Assembly (NCBI GenBank): GCA_003220435.1
Contig: QHSL01000062.1
Location: 1-64,000 of the forward strand
Reading direction: 5' to 3'
Length of the DNA stretch: 64,000 bases
Source of the DNA: Candidatus Rokuibacteriota bacterium
GTDB taxonomy: Bacteria; Methylomirabilota; Methylomirabilia; Rokubacteriales; CSP1-6
Shown here piece by piece: positions 43,083 to 51,274 of this stretch. Made by a program: the position numbers and the translations under genes. Below the pieces are notes generated by a model. That model worked only from the letters and a program-made list of their open reading frames with translations, made no database searches and had not been told where the DNA came from. Position 1 is the stretch's first letter; each line of letters starts with the position of its first letter.

Positions 43083-43628
43083 GTGAGCGACGGCCACCCG
43101 CATCCGTTTCTGGGGCCCTCCACGATCCGCTTCTGCCCGCTCTGTGGCGCGCTGCTGGTGCTGGAGCGAGTTCCGCCGGACCACCGCGAGCAGCAGGTAT
43201 GCTCGCGGTGCCGCTTCGTGTACTACCTGAACCCGAAGGTCGTCGCCGCGACCATTCCGGAGCAGGATGGGAAGGTGCTGCTGACCCGGCGCTCGATCAA
43301 CCCGGGACGCGGCCTGTGGACGTTCCCCGGCGGATTCGTCGACTTCGGCGAGGCCGTGACCGATGCGGCGGCGCGCGAGACGTTCGAGGAGACGGGGCTG
43401 AAGGTGGATCTCACCGGTCTCCTGAACGTCTACACGTACCCAGCCGCGCCCGTGATCATCGTCTACACGGCGCGGGTCGTCGGCGGCACCCTCACGACGT
43501 GCGACGAGAACGACGCGCTCGAGTGGGTCAGCGCTTCGCAAATCCCGTGGGACGTGCTGGCGTTCCAATCGACGCGCGAAGCGCTGCGGGACTGGCTGGC
43601 TACGCGGGAGAAGAAGCCGGGAGGCTAG
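43083..43628 (+). CDS. Nudix hydrolase with N-terminal zinc ribbon
   Basis: A 181-residue pyrophosphohydrolase. An N-terminal zinc ribbon (FCPLCG ... CSRCRFVYY) precedes the Nudix domain, whose box fits G-x5-E-x7-REtFEEtGL (around residues 81-103), giving the Mg-binding Glu residues. This arrangement is like NudC-type NADH or RNA-cap pyrophosphatases but shorter. Cytoplasmic. GTG start seven bases after TAGACT. The stop overlaps the convergent MaoC gene by four bases. Likely clears NADH or oxidised nucleotides. Confidence 0.9.
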   Translation: MSDGHPHPFLGPSTIRFCPLCGALLVLERVPPDHREQQVCSRCRFVYYLNPKVVAATIPEQDGKVLLTRRSINPGRGLWTFPGGFVDFGEAVTDAAARETFEETGLKVDLTGLLNVYTYPAAPVIIVYTARVVGGTLTTCDENDALEWVSASQIPWDVLAFQSTREALRDWLATREKKPGG

Positions 43629-44059
43629 GTCCGTGCGGGGAGGATGACCGTGGCGCGGCCCGTGACGACCTTCTCGGCCTTCTGGTTCTCGGCCCACACC
43701 TCGAGCTCGACGAGATTCACGTCGTCCTTCGACGACCTGGCCACGACGCGTCCCCGGCAGGTCACGACGTCCTTCAGTCGCACGAGGGCCGCAAAGCGCA
43801 CGCCGAGCTTGCGGACCGATCCGGCCCCCGCCCAGTCGGTCAGCGCCTGGGCCACGAACCCCATCGAGAGCATGCCGTGGGCGAAGACCCCGCCCATCCC
43901 GGCCGCCCGCGCGAACTCGTCGTCCTGATGGATCGGGTTGAAGTCGGCGGACGCGCCCGCGTAGCGGGTGAGCTGGATCTGCTGAACCGGCCCCTTGACC
44001 AGGGGCGGCAGCTCGTCGCCCACCATGACGTCGTCGAAGTACACCTTGGCGTACTTCAT
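43625..44059 (-). CDS. MaoC-like hot-dog dehydratase
   Basis: A 144-residue (R)-specific enoyl-CoA hydratase-like protein. The hydratase-2 motif is YAGASADFNPIHQDDEFA (Asp and His catalytic), followed by GGVFAHGMLSMGF. ATG start overlaps the stop of the upstream hot-dog gene (TGATG). With the neighbouring FAS1-type dehydratase-like protein it probably forms a heterodimer, as MaoC pairs do in other bacteria. Substrate is a 2-enoyl or 3-hydroxyacyl thioester of unknown chain. Confidence 0.9.
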   Translation of the reverse strand: MKYAKVYFDDVMVGDELPPLVKGPVQQIQLTRYAGASADFNPIHQDDEFARAAGMGGVFAHGMLSMGFVAQALTDWAGAGSVRKLGVRFAALVRLKDVVTCRGRVVARSSKDDVNLVELEVWAENQKAEKVVTGRATVILPART

Positions 44060-44514
44060 CAGAGGCGGACGATCGTGATATGCCGCATGGCGGCGACGAC
44101 TTCGTTCGTGCGGTCGGTGATCGTGGTCTCGCGAACCACGAACGCCATCGGCCCGCTCCGTCCGGACTTCTCGTAGATGTCGACGATCTTGGCCCGGCAC
44201 AGATAGGTCTGGCCGGGCTGCAACGGGCGGAACAGCTCGAACTCCTGCTCGCCGTGCAGGATCCGCGAAATGTCGGTGCCCAGGTCGCGGAGCATCGAGC
44301 CGGTGTCGGCCGTCTCGTCACGGAACGTGATCGCGAACGTCGGCGGCGCGATCAGATCGCGCCACTCGGAGGCCGCTCCGACCCGGTCGTCGAGATAGAA
44401 CGGGTTGAGGTCGCCGATCGCCCGCGCGAACTCCTTGATCTTCCCGCGCTCCACCGTGACCGGGTAGGGGGGATACTCCTTGCCGATCAGGGCCTTGCTG
44501 ATCGAGATCGGCAT
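44059..44514 (-). CDS. FAS1-type MaoC N-terminal dehydratase-like protein
   Basis: A 151-residue hot-dog protein of the MaoC-N (FAS1_DH_region) type: YPPYPVTVERGKIKEFARAI at the N-terminus, LNPFYLD, APPTFAITF and LHGEQEFELFRPLQPGQT. It lacks the D-x-x-x-x-H hydratase motif of the next gene, so it is probably the substrate-binding or partner subunit, as in HadA/HadC-HadB dehydratases. It is two bases downstream of the thioesterase-like gene and overlaps the MaoC gene by one base. Confidence 0.88.
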   Translation of the reverse strand: MPISISKALIGKEYPPYPVTVERGKIKEFARAIGDLNPFYLDDRVGAASEWRDLIAPPTFAITFRDETADTGSMLRDLGTDISRILHGEQEFELFRPLQPGQTYLCRAKIVDIYEKSGRSGPMAFVVRETTITDRTNEVVAAMRHITIVRL

Positions 44515-44516
44515 CG

Positions 44517-44909
44517 TCACCGGCCCTTGCTCATGGCCCGCGCGAGAAACTTCTCCATGTCCGGCACGACCGCGCGCTCGTGCCGGCCCTCGGCGATCTT
44601 GTCCTTCTCGTCCCACGCCTCGACCGCGAACAGAAAGCGCCGCCCGTCGCTTTGTAAGAGCGTCGCCTTCGCCCGGACCCTCATCCCGACGGGCGTGGCC
44701 GCCAGGTGCTTCATGTCGACCGTGGTGCCCACGGTGCCGGCTCCGGGCGGCAGGTGGGGCTTGAGGACGGCGCCGGCGGCGTCCTCGAGCATGCCGATGA
44801 CGAATGGCGTGGCGAAGACGTGCACGCCGCGGTTGCCCATCGCGTGCGCCGTCTGCTCCGCGCCGACCGTGCAGGTCACCTCCGCCGTCGCGCCGAGCTC
44901 GATGTCCAT
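44517..44909 (-). CDS. Thioesterase-like hot-dog protein (FlK type)
   Basis: A 130-residue single hot-dog domain similar to fluoroacetyl-CoA-specific thioesterase FlK relatives: MDIELGATAEVTCTVG at the start, FATPFVIGMLEDAAGAVL with the Glu-containing helix, GTTVDMKHLAATPVGMRV, then AEGRHERAVV. In this family the Thr/Glu/His set carries out CoA-thioester hydrolysis. It is the first gene of a three-gene hot-dog set. Likely a housekeeping or detoxifying acyl-CoA thioesterase. Confidence 0.82.
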   Translation of the reverse strand: MDIELGATAEVTCTVGAEQTAHAMGNRGVHVFATPFVIGMLEDAAGAVLKPHLPPGAGTVGTTVDMKHLAATPVGMRVRAKATLLQSDGRRFLFAVEAWDEKDKIAEGRHERAVVPDMEKFLARAMSKGR

Positions 44910-44969
44910 GGGGCACGGTTTTACCGTGGAAACAGAAGGAACTGCAAGCGGCGTGTCATCATACGCGCG

Positions 44970-46136
44970 ATGACCCATTGGCTCGCGGCGGCGGGCGCGC
45001 TCCTCGTGTCGCTCGACTCCATGATGAACATCGCGTTCCCCGCCATCGCGGCGACGTTCGCGGCGCCGCCCGAGCGCGTGCGCTGGATCATCATCTGCTA
45101 CGTGCTGACCTACGCGATCATGTCGTTCGCCGGCGGGGCCGCCGCCGACCGGCTCGGTTACGTCGCGGTGTTTCGAGCCGGCACCGCGCTGAGCGTGATC
45201 GCGTTCGTGATGGGAGGTGCCGCGGCTGGCTTCGGCTCGCTCCTCGTGGCGCGCGTCGTCCAGGGCTTCGCCGGTGGACTGATCTACGGAACGGCGCCCG
45301 CGCTCGCCACCGCCGGGGCGCCGGTCGCGATCCGGGGACGCCGTCTCGGGTTCCTGAACGGGGCGATGGGCCTCGGCGCGCTGGGCTCGCTGCCGGCCGG
45401 ACTGCTCGTCGACCGCTTCGGCTGGCGCCCGGTCTTCCACGTCCGGGTGCCGCTCGCTCTCGGTGTGCTCGCCTGGTCGACGGCGGCGCTCGCCTCCCAG
45501 CCGCTGGCGCGTGCGCGGCAGCCCGTGACCGTCGGGGATGTGACGCGAGGTCCCGTGCTGGGGGCGAGCGCGTTGTCCTTCGTCGCCCGGGGAGCGATCT
45601 TCGCCATCTGGCTCCTGGTCCCGTTCTACCTCGTCGACGCGCGTGGACTCAGCGCGGCCGTCGGCGGAGCCTTCTTCATGCTGGCGCCGCTCGGCACCGC
45701 GTTCGCCGCGCCGCTCTCTGGCCGTCTGGCCGACCGTGTCGGTCCGTGGGCGCCCGCCGTGGCCGGGCTCGTGGTCGAGAGCGTGGGGCTGGCGCTCGTC
45801 GGAATGGCCGACGGCGCGACCCCGCTCGGCCTGTTCGCGATCGCCTTGTTCACGGCGGGATTCGGGCTCGGCTTCTTCGAAGTCCCCAACATGACGGCGG
45901 TCATGGCAGCGTTCGCGCCGACCCAGCAAGGGGCCGCCGGCGGTCTCACGTTCCTGTCGCGCACGCTCGGAGTGGTCGTCGGCGTCGCGACGCTGGCCGA
46001 GATCTTCGCGGTGCGGCGGGTCACCGTCGGGTTCCTCGGCGCGTTCGCCGAGGCGCACACGGTGGCGGCGGTCGCGGTCGGGGCCGCCGCGCTCCTGGCA
46101 CTCGTCGGCCGGCGCGGTATACTGCGGGGGCCATGA
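44970..46136 (+). CDS. MFS transporter
   Basis: A 388-residue major facilitator with twelve predicted helices and no large loops. The A-type signature is visible as GGAAADRLGY after helix 2, RVVQGFAGG in helix 4, RLADRVG after helix 8. It resembles drug/proton antiporters of the DHA1 or DHA2 type. Substrate unknown. CATCAT seven bases upstream of the ATG is a weak -10 candidate. The stop overlaps a ten-codon frame that leads to the UGSC operon. Confidence 0.88.
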   Translation: MTHWLAAAGALLVSLDSMMNIAFPAIAATFAAPPERVRWIIICYVLTYAIMSFAGGAAADRLGYVAVFRAGTALSVIAFVMGGAAAGFGSLLVARVVQGFAGGLIYGTAPALATAGAPVAIRGRRLGFLNGAMGLGALGSLPAGLLVDRFGWRPVFHVRVPLALGVLAWSTAALASQPLARARQPVTVGDVTRGPVLGASALSFVARGAIFAIWLLVPFYLVDARGLSAAVGGAFFMLAPLGTAFAAPLSGRLADRVGPWAPAVAGLVVESVGLALVGMADGATPLGLFAIALFTAGFGLGFFEVPNMTAVMAAFAPTQQGAAGGLTFLSRTLGVVVGVATLAEIFAVRRVTVGFLGAFAEAHTVAAVAVGAAALLALVGRRGILRGP

Positions 46137-46164
46137 AGGCGGCGGGGATTCCAGGGAGGCGCTG

Positions 46165-47202
46165 ATGGCGACGGTGCTCACGTCCAAGCGGTACCAGGCG
46201 CAGGAGGTCAGTGACGCGATCGAGTTCTGCTTCCAGCAGGGCTGGACCGACGGTCTTCCGGTGATCCCGCCGACGCCGGACCGGGTGAGCGCGATGCTCG
46301 AGGCGGCGCGCCTGGACCCGGCGAAGCAGGTCGCCTTCATCGCGCACCGGTCGGTGGCCATCACCGCCGAGAAAGTCGCCGTGAACGCGGTCATGGCCGG
46401 CTGCAAGCCCGAATACATGCCGGTGGTGGTGGCGGCGGTCGAGGGGATCGGCGACCCGCGCTGGAGCTATCACGGGCCGGGGACGTCGACCGGCGGCGCC
46501 GCCGTGCTCATGATCGTCAATGGGCCGATCGCCCGGGAGCTCGACATCAACGCCGGCGACAACCTGTTCGGACCCGGCTGGCGATCCAATCTCACGATCG
46601 GTCGGGCCCTTCGCCTGGTGATGCGCAACGTCTGTGGCTCGCTCCCCGGCCTGCTCGACCGCGGCACGCTCGGTCATCCGGGCAAGCTCTCGTACGTGAT
46701 CGCGGAGAACGAGACCGACAGCCCGTGGACGCCGCTGCACGTCGAGCGCGGGTTCCGCCCGGAGCAGAGCAGCGTCACGGTGATCGCGTCCGAGGCGCCC
46801 CACCAGTTCTACAACCAGCTCTCGCCGACCGCCGAGGGCGTCCTGACGACGCTCGCCGACTCGATGCGGATATCCGGCACCGTCATGGGGCAGTCGACCT
46901 ACGTCGTGATCATCGCCGGCGAGCACATGCGGACGATCGCGGGCAGCGGGTGGGGCAAGAAGGAGATCCGGCAGTTCCTGTTCGACCACACCCAGAACTC
47001 GCACGCCCATCTGAAGCTCACGCAGCGGATGGCGGGCGCCATCCAGCCCAGGGACGAGACGACGATGCGTCCGCTCGTCGCGAGCCCCGACGACATCCTC
47101 GTCGTGGCCGCCGGCGGTCGCGCCGGCGCCTTCTCGGCGTTCGTCCCGGGGTGGGGGAGCGCGCGCAACTCTCAGGCCGTCACCAAGGAGGTCAAGCGAT
47201 GA
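46165..47202 (+). CDS. Partner protein of the UGSC selenoprotein, function unknown
   Basis: A 345-residue soluble protein beginning MATVLTSKRYQAQEVSDA. It has the segments FCFQQGWTDGLPVIPPTP, VMAGCKPEYMPVVVAAVEGI, GPGTSTGGAAVLMIVNGP and NLFGPGWRSNLTIGRAL. I know GWTDGLPV-containing proteins as frequent neighbours of UGSC selenoproteins, but their activity is not established. No signal peptide, membrane segment or known cofactor motif is seen. ATG with GGGAGG five bases upstream; the stop overlaps the selenoprotein start by ATGA, so the two are made together. Confidence 0.8.
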   Translation: MATVLTSKRYQAQEVSDAIEFCFQQGWTDGLPVIPPTPDRVSAMLEAARLDPAKQVAFIAHRSVAITAEKVAVNAVMAGCKPEYMPVVVAAVEGIGDPRWSYHGPGTSTGGAAVLMIVNGPIARELDINAGDNLFGPGWRSNLTIGRALRLVMRNVCGSLPGLLDRGTLGHPGKLSYVIAENETDSPWTPLHVERGFRPEQSSVTVIASEAPHQFYNQLSPTAEGVLTTLADSMRISGTVMGQSTYVVIIAGEHMRTIAGSGWGKKEIRQFLFDHTQNSHAHLKLTQRMAGAIQPRDETTMRPLVASPDDILVVAAGGRAGAFSAFVPGWGSARNSQAVTKEVKR

Positions 47203-47729
47203 TCGAGTTCCTCGATCCCACCGTCGAGGCGGCGAACCAACCGATCGCGTACGTCGATCGGCCGCACTCGCTGGCCGGCAAGCGCGTCGGGCTCATCGAG
47301 AACACCAAGTTCAACTCCGACAAGCTGCTGCAGCGGATCGGCGAGATCCTGAAAGCCGAGTACGGCGTCGCCGAGACGCGCATGTTTCGCAAGCACAACG
47401 CGTCGGTGCCCGCGCACGAGGAGATCGTCCAGGAGGTGCGCAAGACCTGCGACGTCATCGTCGCGGGCGTCGGAGACTGAGGGTCCTGCTCGTCGGGCAG
47501 TGTGCTCGACGGAATCCTGCTGGAGAAGAACGCGGTGCCGTCCGCCTCGATCATCACCGATGTGTTCGAGAAGACCGGACGCGCAATGGCCGAGCAATGG
47601 GGCGTGCCGACGTACAAGTTCCTGATGATGCCGCATCCGATCGCGAACCTCACGGAGGTGGAGCTCGACCGCCGCGCTCGCGAGATGGCGCCGGAGATCG
47701 TGAAGCTGCTGCTCCAGGGCCAGGTATAG
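47199..47729 (+). CDS. UGSC family selenoprotein
   Basis: A 176-residue selenoprotein read through TGA 47478-47480. Residues 1-93 (MIEFLDPTVEAANQPIAY...VIVAGVGD) continue in frame after the TGA with GSCSSGSVLDGILLEKN and on to TAG at 47727. The motif is GVGD-U-GSCSSGS, so selenocysteine is residue 94 and forms U-G-S-C with Cys97. That is the defining motif of the UGSC (seleno)protein family, whose members have Sec or Cys at this place. A SECIS-like hairpin follows. The fold looks alpha/beta and cytoplasmic. Enzymatic role unknown; coupled to the upstream partner by ATGA. Confidence 0.9.
47491..47511 (+). promoter_or_regulatory. Bacterial SECIS-type hairpin of the UGSC gene
   Basis: Starting 11 bases after the TGA, CGUCGGGCA pairs with UGCUCGACG (nine pairs, one G-U) around a GUG loop, which begins 20 bases after the TGA. 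The position and a G at the loop start fit bacterial SECIS rules. Two further pairs may extend the stem. Confidence 0.72.
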
Positions 47730-48724
47730 CGTCCGCGTTCCGGCCGCCGTGGTGGTGCCGGAACGCGCACGTGCAGACGATGTGGGGCCCGCTCTTCCGG
47801 CGTGACCGGCTGCGGTGGCGCCGGGAGCGGGTCGCCACGTCGGACGATGACTTCGTCGACCTCGACTGGACGGTCGCCGACGTGCCGTCCGGCGCGCCGC
47901 TGCTCCTGATCCTTCACGGCCTAGAAGGCTCCTCCGGGTCCCACTACGCGGTCGGCCTCGCGCGCGCGGCGCTGGCCCGGGGCTGGCGGGCCGTCGTGCT
48001 GAACTTCCGCTCGTGCAACGGGGAGCTGAACCGCCGGCCGCAGTTCTACCACTCCGGCCACACCGACGACCTCGACGACGTCGTCCATGTGCTCGTCGCG
48101 CGTGAGCCGGCGGCGCGCCTGGGAGCGGTGGGCGTGTCGCTCGGCGGCAACGTGCTGCTGAAGTGGCTCGGCGAGCGGGAGGCGAAGGTGCCGCCGCAGG
48201 TCGCCGCGGCCGTGGCGATCTCGGCGCCGTTCGATCTGGTGCCGTGCGCCCGCGGGCTCGACCAGGGGCTTCGCCGCCGCGTCTACACCGCGAACTTCCT
48301 CCGCACGATGCGGGCCAAGGCGGCGGGCAAGGCCGCGCGCGACCCGGGCTTCGCCGGGCTCGTCGATCTCCCGAGGGCGCTTCGAGCGCGGACGTTCGCT
48401 GAGTACGACCGCGCGGTCACCGCGCCGCTGCACGGCTTCGCCGATGAGGTGGACTACTGGGTACGCGCGTCCAGCGCGCCGTATCTCTCGCGGATCCGGC
48501 GACCGGCGCTCCTGGTGAACGCGCTCGACGATCCGATCGTGCCGCGCGAAGCGCTCCCCGACCCCGGCACGCTGCCGCCGGGCGTGCGGGTCGAGTGCCC
48601 GGCGCGCGGCGGCCACGCCGGGTTCATCGAAGGCAGCTGGCCCTGGCGAGCTCGGTCGTGGGTCGAGCGCCGCGCCATCGAATTCCTCGCTCCGTTCGTC
48701 GCCTCGGGCCGGCCCGTCTGCTAG
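47726..48724 (+). CDS. YheT-type alpha/beta hydrolase, no canonical start codon
   Basis: A hydrolase of about 332 residues like E. coli YheT: RPPWWCRNAHVQTMWGPLFR near the N-terminus, LHGLEGSSGSHY, FRSCNGELNR, nucleophile GVSLGGNVLLKW, acid near ALDDPIVP and His in RGGHAGFIEG. The frame begins at the selenoprotein stop. There is no ATG, GTG or TTG between ATG 47597, which would overlap by 130 bases and add an unlike 43-residue tail, and the conserved FRPPWW. ATA, overlapping the stop as ATAG, is where the protein should begin. Probably an esterase. Confidence 0.85.
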   Translation: MASAFRPPWWCRNAHVQTMWGPLFRRDRLRWRRERVATSDDDFVDLDWTVADVPSGAPLLLILHGLEGSSGSHYAVGLARAALARGWRAVVLNFRSCNGELNRRPQFYHSGHTDDLDDVVHVLVAREPAARLGAVGVSLGGNVLLKWLGEREAKVPPQVAAAVAISAPFDLVPCARGLDQGLRRRVYTANFLRTMRAKAAGKAARDPGFAGLVDLPRALRARTFAEYDRAVTAPLHGFADEVDYWVRASSAPYLSRIRRPALLVNALDDPIVPREALPDPGTLPPGVRVECPARGGHAGFIEGSWPWRARSWVERRAIEFLAPFVASGRPVC

Positions 48725-48733
48725 CATTCCCTG

Positions 48734-48870
48734 ATGCGCCACGATGCCTACGGCCTGCCGATCACCACCGCGTCGACGCCGGATTCACCGCGTTCAAGCG
48801 CGCGCGTGCCCTCGTGGGCGACGAGTCGGGACCGCAGCTCGCGCACCTCGTGCTGGAGGCGATCGCGACG
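48734..48870 (+). pseudogene. Remnant of a TPR-type protein gene
   Basis: MRHDAYGLPITTAS is a typical opening of bacterial TPR-repeat proteins (D-x-Y-G-L-P-x-T-T-x-S). After about 15 codons the similarity moves to another frame, where AFKRARALVGDESGP and LAHLVLEAIA look like its continuation, then ends. TAGCAT stands six bases before the ATG, so a working promoter is still present. It appears to be a frameshifted and truncated gene. The call rests on a short motif. Confidence 0.4.
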
Positions 48871-48939
48871 CGTGGGACGATCGCTCCGGCGCCGGACGGG
48901 CGAATCACCCGCGCGGGCCGCGAGTGCTCCGCGGGGTCC

Positions 48940-48968
48940 TTGACTTGGCCGAGCGCCGAGGCAATCAT
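48940..48968 (+). promoter_or_regulatory. Promoter of the first 102-residue secreted protein
   Basis: TTGACT (48940-48945), a 17-base spacer and AATCAT (48963-48968) precede the ATG at 48975 by six bases. The paralogue at 54123 has the same elements (TTGACT, ATCAT), so the upstream region was duplicated with the gene. Confidence 0.6.
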
Positions 48969-48974
48969 GACCGC

Positions 48975-49283
48975 ATGCTCCGCCAACGCGGCATGGTCGC
49001 GATGATTCTCGCGCTCCTGCTCGTCGGGCTGACGCCGATCGCGTACGCGGATCCGCCCGATCCGACGTGGATTGGCGGCTACTGGGACGACGACGATTTC
49101 GACACCGTCGTCGACTTCATCACCAGCGCATCGGCGATCTCGGCTCCACTCTTCGTCGACGCCGGACCCCTATGGATTCCGGGGGCCTGGGTCGAACCGG
49201 TTGAACCGAGCGCCCGCTCGGTGCCGCTCCAAACGCTCGCCTGCCCTCGCGCTCCGCCCGCCCGCCTCTCGTCCGACAGCTGA
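48975..49283 (+). CDS. Small secreted protein, paralogue 1 (DPPDPTW...YWDDDDFD)
   Basis: A 102-residue exported protein: signal peptide VAMILALLLVGLTPIAYA, then DPPDPTWIGGYWDDDDFD and a Pro-rich tail (WIPGAWVEPVEP). No Cys pair or known domain. It aligns end to end without gaps with the 102-residue product at 53815-54123 on the other strand. The start is set by that alignment and by the promoter spacing. The run of four Asp residues could bind a cation. Function unknown; the conserved block must matter. Confidence 0.8.
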   Translation: MLRQRGMVAMILALLLVGLTPIAYADPPDPTWIGGYWDDDDFDTVVDFITSASAISAPLFVDAGPLWIPGAWVEPVEPSARSVPLQTLACPRAPPARLSSDS

Positions 49284-49369
49284 TTCGCAACTCACGGCAG
49301 GCTGACCCGCGCGACGCAGCCGCACGCCTGCCAAGGATCCACGTCGCGACCTTGAGAGGCTCAACGTCA

Positions 49370-51274
49370 ATGTGTGGCATTGCCGGGTTCGTGACCACCG
49401 GCGTTCGGGGCGACCATCGCGCCGTCGTGCACCGCATGGTGACAGCGTTACGCCATCGGGGCCCAGACGATCAGGGCGCGTACATCGACGCCCAGGCCGC
49501 GCTCGGCGCATGTCGCCTCAGCATCATCGACCTGCCGGGCGGGCGGCAACCGATCGGGAACGAGAACCGAACGGTTCACGCCGTCCTCAACGGCGAGATC
49601 TACAACTTCCGTGAGCTCCGTTCGCGGCTCCAGCAGCGCGGCCACCGATTCAAGACCCAGTCGGACACCGAAGTCATCGTGCACGCGTACGAGCAGGACG
49701 GGGAGGACTTCGTCGCCGACCTCGACGGCATGTTCGCCTTGGCGCTGTGGGACGGGCCGGAGCGGAAGCTCCTGCTCGCGCGGGACCGAATGGGCGAGAA
49801 GCCACTCTATTATTACGACGGCCCCGGAGTGTTCGTGTTCGGCTCCGAGCTTCGAGCGTTGCTCGAGCACCCCGACGTTCCCCGCGCGCTCGATTTCCGA
49901 AGCCTCTCACGATACCTGCTGGTCGACGCCATCCCCGCGCCATACTCGATCCTGGCCGGGACCGCGAAGCTCCCTCCAGCGCACACGCTCGTGGTTTCGC
50001 CCGGCGCCAAACCACAGATCACGCCGTACTGGACCTTGTCGTTCGCGCCCGACAACTCCCTCGACGAAGGCGAATGGCGTAGACGGCTGATCCACCAACT
50101 CGAGGCGTCGGTGAGGAGTCGGCTCGTCGGCGACGTCCCGGTCGGGGTCTTTGTGAGTGGAGGCATCGACTCCGGGGCGGTCGCCGCCTTCGCGGCACGC
50201 CACGCGAACGGGCCCCCGCTCCAAACCTTCGCGGTCGGCTTCGACCCGCCCAGCTACGACGAGCGGCGCTTCGCGCGGGTTGTCGCCGCTCGCTTCGGCA
50301 CCGAGCACCACGAGATCGTGTTCTCGGCGACCGAGGCGTTGTCCCTGATGGAGCGGGTCGGTGGTCTTCTGGACGAGCCGCTGGTCGACGCCTCGTTCTT
50401 GCCGAAGTACGCGCTCGCCCGGGCCGCCAGAGGATCCATCAAGGTGGCGCTGAGCGGCGACGGCGGCGACGAGATCTTTTGCGGCTATCCTACCTTTCTC
50501 GCCGATGCGGTAGCCCGATGGGTTCAGGCGACACTCACGCCGCGCGCCCGGCGCATCATGGGCCGGCTTGTCGACGGCCTGCCAGCGTCGTCGAAGTACG
50601 CCAGCGTCGACTTCTTGCTCAAGCAGTTTATGCGCGCGCTGCCGTATCCGGCCGAGGTCCGGACCCAACTCCTGCTGGGTGGTATCACCCCCGCTGACCA
50701 GTCTCGTCTCTTGTCTCCCGGCCTGCGCCACGCCCTCGAGAGCTTCGATCCATATGCCGAGCTGACGACCGCGATCGAACAGCTCGAGCTTCGAGACCCG
50801 ATCGAGCGCCTGATCTCCCACCACGCCAGGTTCTACCTCGCCGACCAGACGCTGGTCGCCATGGATCGAGCGAGCATGGCCGCCGGCCTCGAAGTCCGTG
50901 CGCCCTTCCTCGACCCGGCGCTCATCGAGCTTGCCGCAACAATTCCCAGCGGGTTGAAGCTCCACCGGTGGACGACGAAGTACATCCTCAAGAGCGCGCT
51001 CACGGGGCTCTTGCCGGCCACGGTCATCCGGCGACGGAAGCAAGGTCTCGGAGTTCCCATCGCGGCGTGGTTGCGTGGGCCGCTGCGCGACGTGCTGGAG
51101 TCGCGACTGCTCCCGGCCCGCGTGCGACATCGCGGCCTCTTCGATCCGACGGCCGTGACGCGGCTCGTCTCGGAGCACGTCGGCGGTCGGCAGGACCATC
51201 GCAAGATCCTCTGGGCCCTCCTGATGCTCGACGCGTGGTGCGACCACTACCTGCCCCATGAGCGCTGGACGTAA
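49370..51274 (+). CDS. asnB: Glutamine-hydrolysing asparagine synthase
   Basis: A 634-residue class II glutamine amidotransferase plus synthetase. Met-Cys-Gly-Ile-Ala-Gly at the start gives the Cys2 nucleophile, and the ATG at 49370 was chosen for this. The glutaminase half has RGPDDQG, LNGEIYN and SDTEV. The synthetase half has the ATP loop SGGIDSG (near residue 265) and SGDGGDEIFCGY. Such genes in glycan loci often amidate sugars or peptides rather than make free asparagine. It overlaps the next gene, a glycosyltransferase, by 17 bases, which supports an envelope-glycan role. Confidence 0.92.
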   Translation: MCGIAGFVTTGVRGDHRAVVHRMVTALRHRGPDDQGAYIDAQAALGACRLSIIDLPGGRQPIGNENRTVHAVLNGEIYNFRELRSRLQQRGHRFKTQSDTEVIVHAYEQDGEDFVADLDGMFALALWDGPERKLLLARDRMGEKPLYYYDGPGVFVFGSELRALLEHPDVPRALDFRSLSRYLLVDAIPAPYSILAGTAKLPPAHTLVVSPGAKPQITPYWTLSFAPDNSLDEGEWRRRLIHQLEASVRSRLVGDVPVGVFVSGGIDSGAVAAFAARHANGPPLQTFAVGFDPPSYDERRFARVVAARFGTEHHEIVFSATEALSLMERVGGLLDEPLVDASFLPKYALARAARGSIKVALSGDGGDEIFCGYPTFLADAVARWVQATLTPRARRIMGRLVDGLPASSKYASVDFLLKQFMRALPYPAEVRTQLLLGGITPADQSRLLSPGLRHALESFDPYAELTTAIEQLELRDPIERLISHHARFYLADQTLVAMDRASMAAGLEVRAPFLDPALIELAATIPSGLKLHRWTTKYILKSALTGLLPATVIRRRKQGLGVPIAAWLRGPLRDVLESRLLPARVRHRGLFDPTAVTRLVSEHVGGRQDHRKILWALLMLDAWCDHYLPHERWT

